A stretch of 64,000 bases of DNA from assembly GCA_026075535.2 (NCBI GenBank), contig AP026544.2:5208001-5272000 (forward strand), in the 5' to 3' direction. Position numbers and translations under genes: made by a program. Of the stretch, positions 37,165-50,300 are shown piece after piece (the stretch's first letter is position 1; every line of letters starts with the position of its first letter). The notes beneath the pieces were generated by a model that was given only the letters and a program-made list of their open reading frames with translations, was not told the DNA's origin and made no database searches. Source of the DNA: Tricholoma matsutake. Taxonomy: Eukaryota; Basidiomycota; Agaricomycetes; Agaricales; Tricholomataceae.

Positions 37165-38591
37165 CTAAGGTTTTTGAAAGAATGCCGTAATTTTAGCTGT
37201 AGATTCATCTTTGGCCAGCTTTGGTTTCTGCAAAGTAATTAGACATCAGTAACTTGTTCAGGGAAGAACCTCTGAACCTTTGGAGATTTCTGAGGTGAAG
37301 GAGATGACTGGACAGAGTTCAATATTGCTGTAACATTATACCCCGGAATCAATGAACAGATACCTTCGAGCCTACTAGATTGTCTGCATCATGCTTGACC
37401 TATAAGATGATTGAAAATGAACAGGAGGCATCTAGAATTGATGGTAATTATTGACCTTGGGTTGTGTGGAAGGGCGCTGTCTAACAATTGCATCTTCCTC
37501 AGCTTTGCGTTTCTTGGTGCCATACCGGGCCGTTTGCAAGTCGGCAGTCAATTCATATCCTTTCGCAGGTGAGTTGTTTCGTTGGCCTTCTGATGGGACT
37601 GTTGTTAGTTTATTCTGCGACTGCCTTTGCTTGGAAAACATTGCTTGGATGCCATCTTTTCGGTTAGAGATTGGTTCGATGAAAGTCGATGATTCTGTTC
37701 CCACTTTACCAACTTCCTTAGGTACTTGATAGCTGTATTAACACCGATCAATGAAGACAGGTGAGGGAACAGAAGATGTACACGTGCCATTCGAGGGGAG
37801 CAGATGAATCGTGGTACGGCTCGACTAGCTTGGTGAGTTCGGATGTCCACGTCTGCGAAGACGTATCAAGCCATTTGTCAAGCGCCTCCCGCGTAGATAA
37901 TATGACAGGTTGGCGATCATGTAGCCATTCAAACTCCTTGTTTGCACTGGTGGTGACAACAGTAAAAGTCCAAAGCGGAGTACTTTGGCCTAGAACAGAC
38001 TGAACGACGGTGCAAAGGAGACACAAGGAGAGTGGCTACCTTCCAGAGTTACACAATCATACAATCCCGCCATCAACATCAGTCTTCCGTCCTTATGCTT
38101 CGTGAAATGTGGCAACTTGTCCTTGCCCTTGGACAACCACTCGTAATATCTACCTCTTCTGAGAGAGCAAAGTTTAATATGGGAATTGACACACACCCCT
38201 GACAAAGGATAGCACATCGTTTCTTCCCCTTCATACTAGCCCACATGCCTCCGCTTTCGACGAGATTTTCCGAACGCGCGTTGGTGGTGCTTAGGGTCTT
38301 GTCTTCAAATTTGCTCCAGTGTGGAACAAGGCCCCACTTCATGGATTGAAGAATATATTTTTTATTGCCAGCGCTGGAAAGCCCTTGATCTTGACACCGC
38401 AAGACTGGTGCTTGTGTACGCGGTGCAATATTGTATCTAGGCACAAATAGGTCCTCATCTAACCATTCTTCGACTTCAAGGTCGTCATGGCCAGGGATTT
38501 GACGTATTTCTCCGTGCTATGAGGAGTTATAAAGGCTAAACAATGAGCAAGAGCAACTTACGGGGAGACGCAAGGAGAAGCGACCACACAT
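37165..38591 (-). CDS. HMCES/SRAP-family abasic-site DNA-protein crosslink protein
   Basis: SRAP proteins protect abasic sites in single-stranded DNA by covalent attachment through Cys2. The start at 38591 gives MCGRFSLRLP, so Cys2 is present. Conserved parts follow: RYNIAPRTQAPVLR, SMKWGLVPHWSKFED, NARSENL, KRCAILCQGYYEWL, LMLMAGLYDCVTLEG, TFTVVTTSANKEFEWLHDRQ, PVILSTREALDKWL. The catalytic Cys, Asn (YNIAP), Glu (GYYEW) and His (LHDRQPV) all remain. The basic tail (GTKKRKAEEDAIVRQRP) is extended by four exons, ending STAKITAFFQKP, a PIP-box-like element. Length is about 330 aa. It is head-to-head with the TAF8-like gene. Confidence 0.9.
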
Positions 38592-38714
38592 CGTCGAATG
38601 AAAGACAGCGTGGGAATACTGAGTACTAGCCATTGACCACGACGAGCTCAAGAGTCGAGACATCGACGGCTCCAACTCCAAGACGACTCTCAACTATAAA
38701 CAGTTGGGAAAGGC
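38592..38714. promoter_or_regulatory. 123-bp bidirectional promoter (HMCES / TAF8-like)
   Basis: The two divergent ATGs are 123 bp apart. A TATAAA at 38695-38700 lies only 15 bp before the TAF8-like ATG, which is too close for a conventional TATA unless translation begins further downstream. Confidence 0.4.
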
Positions 38715-40498
38715 ATGGAAGGCGGTTCATATAAACTGTTAGAATCTGCAACTCACAGGACACTCCATGCTCACAGCTTCTCCCGAGCATCATCTCAAGC
38801 TTCAAACGTCCTGACTGACCTTCTCTCGCGTTACTTGACGTTGCTATCCCTCACTTGTGCGAAATATGCACACCATGCAGGAAGGACTGGCCTGACCGCC
38901 AGGGATGCGATAGGTGCTCTAGACGAGTTGGGCCTCGGTCTAGAAGAACTGAGTGAGTACTGTTCGTTGGAAGGCAAAGAATTAGGCCGTTATGCCATCC
39001 ACTCTGCAAGAAGGGTTGAGGATATGAATGAGTTTGGGGGTCAGTTGAGTTGCGCCGTACATCCTCACAACTGTTGTCTGATGCCTTCTAGCTCAACTCG
39101 CCGATGGACTAAGGCAAGATCGCGACGATGCCATTCCCCTTTATTATGCACGTCATACCACACCACAGTCTGATGAAGACGAAGACGTACCAGAAGATAG
39201 CGATACAGTCGAACATGATTCTACAGTCGATGCTCTTATGGACATCGACATGCCACCCCCCAGATCAATTCTACTGGGTAATAAGAACCGAGAACCGCCA
39301 CATCCCACCACACCACTATTGCCATTGTCTCCGATATCTAATTTATTGCCGCCTTCTCATAACAGATCACGAATAGGCAGCTGGCAGCCACCACCTCACA
39401 TCCCCGATTTCCTTCCGCCTTTCCCTACAACGATCGACAGTCCAGCCACACCTGTTGTTGTTCCTTCACCCAAGCCAGACCAGTTCCAGTTACTCTCTGT
39501 CCAAGCTATAGGCGCAAAAGTAGAGAAGCCTTCGTTGTCTTTGACGCAAACTATATCCTCGTCCTTGTCCGCCTCGGATTACCTCGTACAAGTCCCCTAC
39601 TCTCAGTCCTCGCTTTCCGGCGTGGCAGAATGGCACCTTCCTTCTGCTCAACCAGCATTGTTGAAGTCGGTGCCAGGTCGTCAACCACGTCTTCCTACCC
39701 CTCAAACTGAGCAAGCGCTTTTTACAGCTTACCACCACATCTTAACTCACCCACCACCATCAAATGGTAACTTTTCAACGCCATCACGACACAAGGTTAC
39801 TATGGCGCTACTATCACAAATACAAACGGCTCCCAGATGGGAGCCGCCGGACACTCTATACTCGAGTGTTGCGCCTTGTCCCCCTCGACTCGCCACCATT
39901 GGGCCAACGTACCCCATGGCGATTGGGGATACCGGCTCCGACTCCAAGACGAAAACGGATGTTAAATTTCCGCCTGCCATTCCGCGGCCTGTGTCGTCTA
40001 ATGAACGGCTGACGCCTTTAATCAGCCAACAAGCTTCCCGAATACCAGACCTTGCTCGCCATGCGCTTCCGGTGAGCAAAAAATCCCCAGCTTTCACTTC
40101 AGGATGACTAATTTTGTATACAGCCTGCGATCCTCACACGGACAAGTAGACTTTCCCATCCTCCTGTTCTCCAGCGCGGCTCTAAGCTGCTTGTATATGG
40201 CCCTGGCGTTCCGGCTCCCTGGAACGCGAACTCTCCGACACCCGCCGACGCAAATCCGCCCCTGTCTGCCAAACTGAAAGAGGGGATCAATGGGACGAGC
40301 GGGAAGAGCGAAGATTCTCCGGTCAAACCTGTTCTCCCAGATGCTCGGTTGTATGCGACCTGGGACTATGAACCTAAGGATTTCAGGGTGCCATTAGCAT
40401 CTACTACGCGTACGAGAGGCAGGATGGGCAGTGTTCAGGGAGGGAGTGGAGTAATTTCTTTGGCACTTGGGCCGAGAGGGAAGAGCAAAAATAATTGA
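38715..40498 (+). CDS. Bromo_TP histone-fold protein, TAF8-like TFIID subunit
   Basis: The first 100 residues form a Bromo_TP histone fold: YKLLESATHRTLHAHSFS, SNVLTDLLSRYLTLLSLTCA, HHAGRTGLTARDAIGALDEL, GLGLEELSEYC. A conserved Pro-rich motif follows at about residues 215-230 (PPHIPDFLPPFP), as seen after the histone fold in TAF8. The rest is long, Pro/Ser-rich and largely disordered, ending VISLALGPRGKSKNN. Two introns (about 39042-39091 and 40070-40124) keep phase. Length is about 560 aa. The histone fold and the proline motif support TFIID or SAGA membership. TAF8 is preferred over TAF3 (no PHD finger) and over SPT7 (no bromodomain), by inference. Confidence 0.7.
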
Positions 40499-40528
40499 GC
40501 TGATCTTAGCAGTCTACCATTGTTTGTC

Positions 40529-40553
40529 CACGTCCCTCTAGTGTAGGGACGTG
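40529..40553. repeat. Perfect 9-bp inverted repeat (stem-loop) in a convergent 3' space
   Basis: CACGTCCCT and AGGGACGTG flank a 7-nt loop, 31 bp past the TAF8-like stop and about 700 bp past the eIF5A stop. The 757-bp space 40499-41255 otherwise holds no gene I can support. A minus frame at 40538-40831 is hydrophobic in part (ATAWTCLVLASVFMF) but has no partner exon or family match. Confidence 0.7.
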
Positions 40554-41255
40554 ATGTTCCTTCGCAAATCAGGGTTATTGCGATGTCGAACAAAAGGGAT
40601 ATATATCCAAGCATCCTGCTGCATGTGCTCACATGCTAGGTATAAAAAGTCGACGCATTGTTTGTAGTTGAACATGAATACACTTGCCAAAACAAGGCAA
40701 GTCCATGCGGTAGCCGCCACTTTGTAAGTACGTAGCATGCTGAGATAGAGATGGGTATCAGAAATGAACCGAGCAAGATGCAAATGGATCCAGTTAATCA
40801 TGAAATCAAAATATGTCTGCCTGCTTGGCATACGTTTGAAACACTGCAGTAGGGCCTCCTAGTGCTCATGCTGGTTCAGGTAAATGAATAGGACGCCAGA
40901 GGATGAGAAAAGGATGAAGGGTAAAGCGAAATTGATTGGGACAGTGAGAAGCTTACAAAGTACAGCGAAAATCCAAGATAGATGTGTTATCTTCTTTCAT
41001 TTCCTACATTCATTGGAGTTGGATACAACAGAGTGAAGGACGGATGTGGGCGAGATGGGTTACACATAAAATAAAGGAGAGTGGGTCAATCGTCAAGGAA
41101 CAGGCTGCGCGATGGAAGGATCAGAAAGCGATAACTATAACCAGACACAATGATAGACGCCGGCGAATAACGGAAGGGCATCTACAAAAAACATCCTGAT
41201 CGGGCAAAGAGGGTTTCAGTGGGTGCTTGCATCCAAGATATGTGAAGGCTTACGA

Positions 41256-42137
41256 TTAAGAGCCTTTTGGGGCCTCCTTGACAGATATGGCCTTTAAAGG
41301 AAAAAAAAGTGAGCACGCAAGGAATGAGAGAGGTTATTGGGCATGATGATAGGGCAGGGGACAAATATTTCAGAAGTAGATGGATAAGGAGACACACCTG
41401 CTCTTCGCCCATTGCGCTAACGATGGTAACCAGAAGATCTTTGCCTTCATCAAAATCGGATTGGATTTGCGTTCCAAGTTCACCCTCAGGCACTTTGACA
41501 TCGTCCTTGGGGGTACCGTCCTGAGTCATGAGATTGAGGAAGCCTTCGTCAATGTTAACCTTGATTAGGGAGAACACCAGTCAGTTTATAACAAGAAATA
41601 AATAAATAGACTTTACAAGTTGGTATTCGTTACGGGAGACGTTAGGAACATCCATGTTGTGGGTAGAAGGACTGATATCTTCCTGTGAGAGTTTGTTACA
41701 ATTTAACAGAGCTTACACTCAAAAATAACACTTGCTAGCTTTTTGCCAGTGAAAATCTGAGAGGTAAAAGATGGGGTGAATCTAATGAATAGGGACTAAA
41801 AAGATAAAACTCACGTCAATGGCGACGAGGTGAACCTTGGCGTGACCATGTTTTCCAGTCTTCGAAGTGGACATGTCGACGATTTTGCAAGGTCGGCCTA
41901 AAAGAATGGGGCGATAACAGAGATCAGATGGGGATCTACGATGAAGAAATAGAGGGATCAAGACCTTTGATTACGACGTGACCGTTCTTGCGAAGAGCAG
42001 AGCACTGCATCGGGAAGGTCAACGAAGCACCTGCGCTGGCCTACACTGAAGGAGTGAGTTTGGATTATCGATAAAAGTAGAAAAGGAGGAAAACTGGCCT
42101 GCTCGAAGGTTTGTTGGTGCTGTTCATCGTCGGACAT
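41256..42137 (-). CDS. Translation factor eIF5A
   Basis: eIF5A rescues stalled ribosomes, especially at polyproline, and carries the unique amino acid hypusine made from spermidine. Five introns split a protein of about 157 aa: [54 protein letters not shown] (hypusine loop [12 protein letters not shown], with the modified Lys between Gly and His), [53 protein letters not shown] and the short last exon [11 protein letters not shown]. The final intron is long (about 110 nt), so the stop is at 41256-41258. All expected features are present. Confidence 0.95.
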
Positions 42138-42267
42138 AGTGTACAAGCAAAAAAGTGTTGGAGATGAGAACAAGTCTAAGATGGTTTGTCACAAAGGACG
42201 ACGTCGACAAAATTTTAGGTTTACACTTGATTTCTGACTCCGCTCGCTTCCGTAATCACTTCTTCTT

Positions 42268-43685
42268 ATGCATCCATTCGGAGGAACTCAGTATTGTCCA
42301 AGATGTTCAAAGCCTGTCTATGCTGCAGAACAGGTTATGGGCCCAGGAAGAAATGTATATCTTATCATTTTCCTATTCAACACCTCAATTCATTATCTTT
42401 TTCTTTCAGCTTTACCACAAGGTCTGTCTTTGATGTGAACTATTCCACAAATCAGTGCCTGATTTACAGCGTTAACAGCCGTGTCTTGCTTGCATGTCAT
42501 GTAACAAGAGACTGGACTCTTATACTTTACTCGAGCATGACCAGATGGTGAGCATCATTGAATTATTACTTTTATTACTGAAAATACATCCCAACTAGCC
42601 GTATTGGTTTGCACAGCTTCCTTGCTCTTTTTTTTTTTTGTTTTTTTGTTTACTGAGCCAATTCGTCCAGCAAATCATGTCACATTAAGAACTTTGCAAA
42701 CCGTGACTTGCGTCAGGCAAATCTACCTCACTACGATGTAACACCGTCTGCAAGCCCACCATCAAGTTCACCAGCTAGCTCTCCTATGCGTGGATCCAGG
42801 AACAAGGCTTCCTTCGCCGACGGCGTGTCAGTTCCACGTTTAAGACATAATATATCATCGGCCGCCCGTCCAGCGTCGGATCCTTATCTGCTCACAGATG
42901 CAGAGCTGAATGAAGCTTCACTAGCTGAAGACTCGCCGGACATTGTGGATGAATCCTCCATGTCGTCATCCTCTATTTCCCATCCTCCCCATCCAAACCC
43001 TCCTCAGTTAAGCGTACCCACAAACACAGGGAGGCCAGGCTTGGGAGGCATTCCGCGCACTGTTCCGCTGAGTCCCAACCACGCTAATGGTACAAGCACT
43101 CAATCGCATCACCGCAACAACAACAGCGTACATTCGAATCATACATCTCTCCCAAAGGAAGGATCTAACAGATTCGCTGGAGCGCCTCCTACGGGTGCTG
43201 AGAAGGACACGAGCCAACGTCAGGTGGGGTTGACGCCACCGCTCGTGAGGATGCCGACTGGGACGCGATACGGTGCTGCATTGGGAAGTGCTGTGGGGGT
43301 TCAGATCACAGGTGGTGGATCCCCCAGTAAATGGGGTACAGGCACGCCCAGTTGCCCCCGGTGTGGTAAGAGCGTCTATTTTGCAGAGCAGGTAGGCTCC
43401 CCATCATGATGTTACGATGTTCCCATCTGTGATAAAAATCTTTTTGATAGGTGAAAGCTGTAGGAAAGACGTATCACAAAGGCTGTCTACGATGTACAGA
43501 GTGTAGTACGCTTTTAGATTCCAGTCGGTTGAGGGATCATGATGGGGATCCGCTTTGTGTGAGGTGTTATGGGAAGGTGAGTCGCTTGTTTGCGCATAAG
43601 AATACTCTTCTGAACAATCGACGCGCTATAGCTTCACGGCCCACAAGGAGCAGGATATGCGTTATTAGGCAAAGCGGGCGGCTGA
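42268..43685 (+). CDS. Protein with two LIM domains (CRP-like)
   Basis: The start at 42268 gives MHPFGGTQYCPRCSKPVYAA. The first LIM domain is spread over four exons and is rebuilt by splicing: EQVMGPGRNLYHK, PCLACMSCNKRLDSYTLLEH, PYCKSCHIKNFANRDL. The codon for the Cys in PYC is split by the intron at about 42606-42674. About 220 disordered Ser/Pro/Asn-rich residues follow. A second LIM domain then reads CPRCGKSVYFAEQ, GKTYHKGCLRCTECSTLLDS, DPLCVRCYGK, with a Gly-rich tail LHGPQGAGYALLGKAGG. All zinc ligands fit the C-x2-C ... H-x2-C ... C-x2-C pattern. The family includes actin-linked and nuclear proteins, so the role here is open. It is divergent from eIF5A, 130 bp apart. Confidence 0.83.
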
Positions 43686-43819
43686 TTGCTTGCGATCCTA
43701 GATCCTGACCAATGATAAATTATTGTAATTCATGTAATACTGTAATACTACGATCCTTACGCATTTCATAGCTTCCATGAAAGAGAATGGGGTTATAGTA
43801 GAATGATGGAACATTTTAT

Positions 43820-45182
43820 TCAGACAGTCAGGACCAAAATACTCTTGGTAATATTCCATTCTGCAGTTGCTCCATCAACATCCAAATCACGTTGTCGCTT
43901 GAGAGTAAGCGTATTGTTGGGTTCCATTCCGGCTCCCTCAGATTCGCTATGAAGGCTCATGGATGTTGCAGACTGTGCCCGAGATACTATCTCGGCGTCA
44001 GACAGGTTGAGGTTGACATCGAGGACAGGGAAGTCAGGGATTGTGAGAATAAAGCGACGTGGTTCTACGTCGAGAGTTGCATGCGCAATGATCGAGGGAG
44101 CCTGGCAATCTGATGTTGCAAGGAGTACGTCTTCGGGGTAATAATAGATGACCTACAATGCTGGGTACCGAGATTACTATCGCCAGCCTATCGTTATCGT
44201 GTTCCTTGGACCAGGACCATGGAGATCGTACATGACTAGGGCTATTTGCCTTGCGGATAGATGGTATCGCCTGTTGTGACGACGAATCAGATTTGAGAAT
44301 TCCCTTCGTTTGTTTGTTGAACGGCTGCTCCTGTGATGTAATTAGAGGAGCCTCCGGGGCAACTTCCTGTATTAGGGGACCGCCGGGGACAGATGCAGTC
44401 ACGGTCTGGCTGATTGCCGAGTTGCCGAACAAGAATGCGGGCATAGACACGGTGCGTGGAAGAAAATTTCCTTTTGATGCAATGTTTGGAGTACCAATTT
44501 GGCGCGACAGGACCAGAGATGTTTGTGCTTCCAAGCGTTGAAGGGCCAATTCTGTGAACTAGTCGTGAGCGGGCGCCAGCGTCCAAGGGCGTGTTTTCTA
44601 GACTTGCCTACCAAAAATATTTTGAACTCAGGATTGGTGAGGGTCCTAGATTTCAAGGAGCTATTGTAAATGCAATCGAAGACGAGAGAGGGGTTCCCGG
44701 CTGCCAAGAGATAAAGAAGTCGTGACAGGGGATAGTTAGTGAGTAGTCCATAACGAAGTTTCAGTGCAGTCCCGCTCGACGAAGTGATCGGGATGATAGG
44801 AATAATAGAGCTATGAGGTAATGCAATTCTAGCTCCAATAAAGGGCTTTCGGCTATACAGGGACTGCATCGGATGAGAATATCAACCCACCTTTGTCTTT
44901 ATCCTGCCGCCCATCCGAGACAAAAACAGGAACGTACCATCCGTCTGAAATTTGGTTATCGACACCATCTCCTTTCATGGCGCGCTGAATGATCTCTTCG
45001 CTACCGGCCGGAGGTGAAGGGACATTAGGGTCCCAAGCAATATTGATGAATACCTTGTAGCCTATTGGGACGGGAATTGAGGCATGATTTGAATCCAGAC
45101 TGGATTGAGACGGTGTATAGATAGTTGTAGACTTGATACAGAAACCTGAAACGGGCTTGAGATTAATGGAGACCGTGGACAT
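43820..45182 (-). CDS. PIH1-domain protein (R2TP complex, Nop17-like)
   Basis: PIH1 links Hsp90 with Rvb1/Rvb2 in the R2TP complex, which assembles snoRNPs, PIKKs and RNA polymerase II. The start at 45182 gives MSTVSINLKPVSGFCIKSTT. The PIH1 core follows: IPVGYKVFINIAWDP-type motif (GYKVFINIAWDPNVPSPP), then WYVPVFVSDGRQDKDK. An unusually long intron of nearly 200 nt joins this to AGNPSLVFDCIYNSSLKSRT. A short intron gives FLFTELALQRLEAQTSLVLS. The C-terminal half ends in a CS-like domain (RRFILTIPDFPVLDVNLNLS) and the strand EWNITKSILVLTV. The stop TGA overlaps an AATAAA. Length is about 360 aa. Confidence 0.85.
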
Positions 45183-45432
45183 TGCTCTGCAAGTTACAAA
45201 AAGCAATAGTCACGTGAAAATACCCTCTTCGGCACACAATTTTCACTCTCCGATACAAAAAGTAGTCACGTGAAAAATAATATAGCAATCTACTCCGTTG
45301 GAAAAGAACGACTTCATCTCCGTTCATAGCGCCCTTGAGCATCGCACTCACGCTTGCTTCTACTCACCGAAGGTATCCATCAATACAATTCTAGCTGATA
45401 CTGATATTTGATCATATCACAGCATAAAAAAA
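45183..45432. promoter_or_regulatory. Bidirectional promoter with paired GTCACGTGA boxes (PIH1 / DAHP synthase)
   Basis: The 14-mer TAGTCACGTGAAAA occurs at 45207-45220 and again at 45263-45276, in the same orientation. Each copy is preceded by TACAAAAAG (45195-45203 and 45254-45262). The core RTCACGTG is the Cbf1/CDE-I type E-box used by bHLH factors. The two copies are 56 bp, roughly five helical turns, apart. Confidence 0.6.
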
Positions 45433-47101
<1,669 letters not shown>

Positions 47102-47329
47102 AATCTATATCGCCCTGAGATTCCGCTACGCACGGTGTCGTCGGAAATTTTATGTACTTATCTATCTCGTCACTCCAAGATTATTCCCTCTGGATATCAT
47201 TGGAATGGATTATTGCTACTTATGACGTCATGCTCATGCTGAATATGGGGGTAAGACATAATAGACAAAATTAGAAGCATAATTTGGATAAATCTGTGGA
47301 TACACAGTATAACTGAAATCAAACGAACC

Positions 47330-50300
47330 TTAACCAATATCGGGGACGTTCCAGGCGTCGATGATTTCGTCCAACGATCTGATGGACCAACCTGAGCCCA
47401 ACGCAGTGGTCATCTTTGTCCCTGTTCCATGCAAGACTTCCTTGATGCCCAAATCTAGTGTGGCGGCATCCGCCGTCCCATCGGGTGCAGGTAGTCCCAA
47501 ACACTGATCATGCGCATCGCGAGCCAAGCCTCTAAGAATAACAAGTAGGGTAGATACTGGGACAGCGTTTCGGAGTAGATACCACGACAGATGTGGGGAG
47601 ATCTCCCCCTCAGGGTCAACCACAGTTCTTCCTCGCGCATAATGTCCAAGAGCCGTGATAAAGCGCTGAGTTGCTCGAATCCCATCCAGCTGCTGGTCTA
47701 GCGCATGAATAGCTCCAGCGACAGTGCTATCGCGGATAAGTGGCGGGCGAGGATTATTCTCAGCGCGTCCACTGAATCGCCGGTCATATATTTTGCTGTA
47801 AAAATCTGCAGCGAATCGAAGATCTTGAAGACGTAGATGAAAATACCGAGATTCCGGCGACATGGTACGGTAACGGAATAGAGTTAAATGAGACTGAAGG
47901 GTCTGAGGTTTATCTTGGAGGATACTATCAAGCAAAGCTGCGTGGCAGTATTTATGAAACAATCGTTCATCCCCTGCTCCGCTGTCACGGGACAGATGGT
48001 CTGCAAAGGCAAGAAAGAGCACATCGTTGGAAAAGGACGTGATGAACTCGGAGAGATCACCAGCGGGATGTGTACTGGTGTCTGTTAACTGTGGGAAGTC
48101 CAGCGTCGCAGCGTCACCAGCAGACGTTCCTGAACGAACGAAGAGACTACGGCTTCCCCTCGGATCTTCTGTGTAGCTCAGAAATGCCGTCCTCCTTTTT
48201 ACGTACAGTGTCTGACTCCGAAGCAGGCTTTGTTTATGGCGGGGCAAATTTTCCGTATCTAGGTAGAATGGCCAGTACCGCGGTGTATCAACACGGATAG
48301 ACAGCAGTTTGTCGAGGTCAGGGATCAACGTGGGCGATATCAGCTGAGTAGTTCCAGTCTCGTTTCCCTCCTTCATGGTGATCTTGACAGGAAGATATAC
48401 CACCTCGGTGGTGTCCACGTCTCGAGCGATCAAACACCTTGGTTCAACGGCTAAGACCCAAAGATGTCGGAGGGCTTGCAGATAACTTTTGTTGTCTGAT
48501 GAGAGGTGATGGAAACGAGGGAAGAAAGCTGTGACCATACAGGCGACCGCCGCATCCGATGTGCCCAAGGTGAATCGGCCTCCACCTAAGAAGAGTAGTC
48601 CAATGGACATGTGCGTGGCGACATGAATGCCGTACTTGTAAGATTGATGATACATTGCTTGTTGAGACATTCCATATGCATAACGTAGGCGGCGGAAGCA
48701 AGTAATTTCTCCAGTACCTGCCATGACCATGCTCAGCGACATAGAAATCAAATTCAGGCCATCTCGATACGCAGAACGCTTGATCTTGTGATCAAACGCC
48801 AGTCCTATCGATGAATCAACTACTATAACGTCCCGTTGATCGTGGGCGATGACTGACCTGTCGAATATACCAATCGTGTGAACATATCAAAGTACCTGAT
48901 TATCATCATGTACGCTGCTTGACGAGCTGTTCCGGCAAACTTAAGACCAACGACAAAACAGCTCCCTGCTAGGACGTTATAATATGCCAGCTCAAAAGCG
49001 TCATCAAGACTTTTGCCTCTCGAGTGAGCGTCGACGGCTTCCCGAATCGCAGCTGGCAGTTGAGAAATGAGCCATTCGCCGGTGGGTGCGATGTCATTCC
49101 ACATGATCAGCGACCTCGCAATCGTGCGGATCAGTAGAAAGCTTGGCTGAATGCGATTCAAGGCAAGCACCGTATCTGGAATGGTCAACATGTCGGCGAT
49201 GTCCAGGCGTTCAGTTCTCAGATACATCAGACCTAGACCAATAGTTGCCGCGGGTGAAGTAATATTGATATCAAAGGGACGCCGTATATTGTCGCCCATC
49301 ATTGTGCCGGCATCGCTGTGGATAAGAAGCCTCAAGCGTGTCAGGAGTGACATATCTGCTGGAGTTGAGGATCCTTTTCCGAGCATTACCATACCGAATG
49401 CGAGTGCGGCTGAGTACGTGTAAGCTTCTCGATGTTCATTACTCAAGTCAGGTTGCACTAGATCTCTGCGGCTGATCTGGTTTAGGCAAACTTCAGCCAT
49501 GTGCCGATTCTTGGTGCCCAGATAGAGCAGCCCAACTCCGGTTAGCCCAGCAGCCTGAGTCATGAGCGATACGTTGAGATCAACGGTGGGTGTCGGGAGC
49601 AAGGCGGGCGTGTGGACAGCTAACAGTTTAGTGACATGTTGGTTTCCACTCCCAATATTTGCAGCCGAAAGTCCGAGAAGCACACCGATAGAAGTCAGAT
49701 CATGCTTGGGTGTAAGGTACCCAAACGTATGCCACGTCAGCATTTCTTTCAGGTGCCCTGTAAGACCCAGACCAAACAGGAAACCAGCATGTTCTGGTGT
49801 CAAGTCTGATGGCTTGTTGAATGCGATCCAAGAGCTTTCAACACCATCAGAGTACGGAGATATACGCAGTCCTGCCGCTACGCCATTGTGGAAGTCACCC
49901 CAGTGCAAAGATTCTGAAGGAATTTTGCCGACCTCAGGAGTTACAGTAGTGTTGAGAGGTTGAACCCGAACTGTGTACTCCATTTTGGGGATAGCGTACG
50001 CTTCACGAGTAACGGTGGGAACGGAGCCAAAAGAAAACATCGCACGACCATATGGCAGGGCAAGAGTTCGCTCGGCAATTCGAACAACTTGATTGAGGTG
50101 TTCTTTCGTCTGATCATGTTCGCTACGCACGCTGATGTCAGTGGGAAAACTAATACCCGACTAAAAAATAGGATTCTCAACTTGAGTTCGGGTCGTTCTA
50201 TGATCCGTACGGAGGGGATTTTAGAGGAACATAACATACGAGCGACTTCATCCAACCTCCGATCCTGGCCAAACCGTATATCCGTGAAATCTGCCAAATC

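Noticed and set aside
40538..40993. A minus-strand membrane-protein gene from two hydrophobic frames
   Set aside because: The frames cannot be joined by a convincing splice, lack a suitable start and lie in the expected 3'UTR region of eIF5A.
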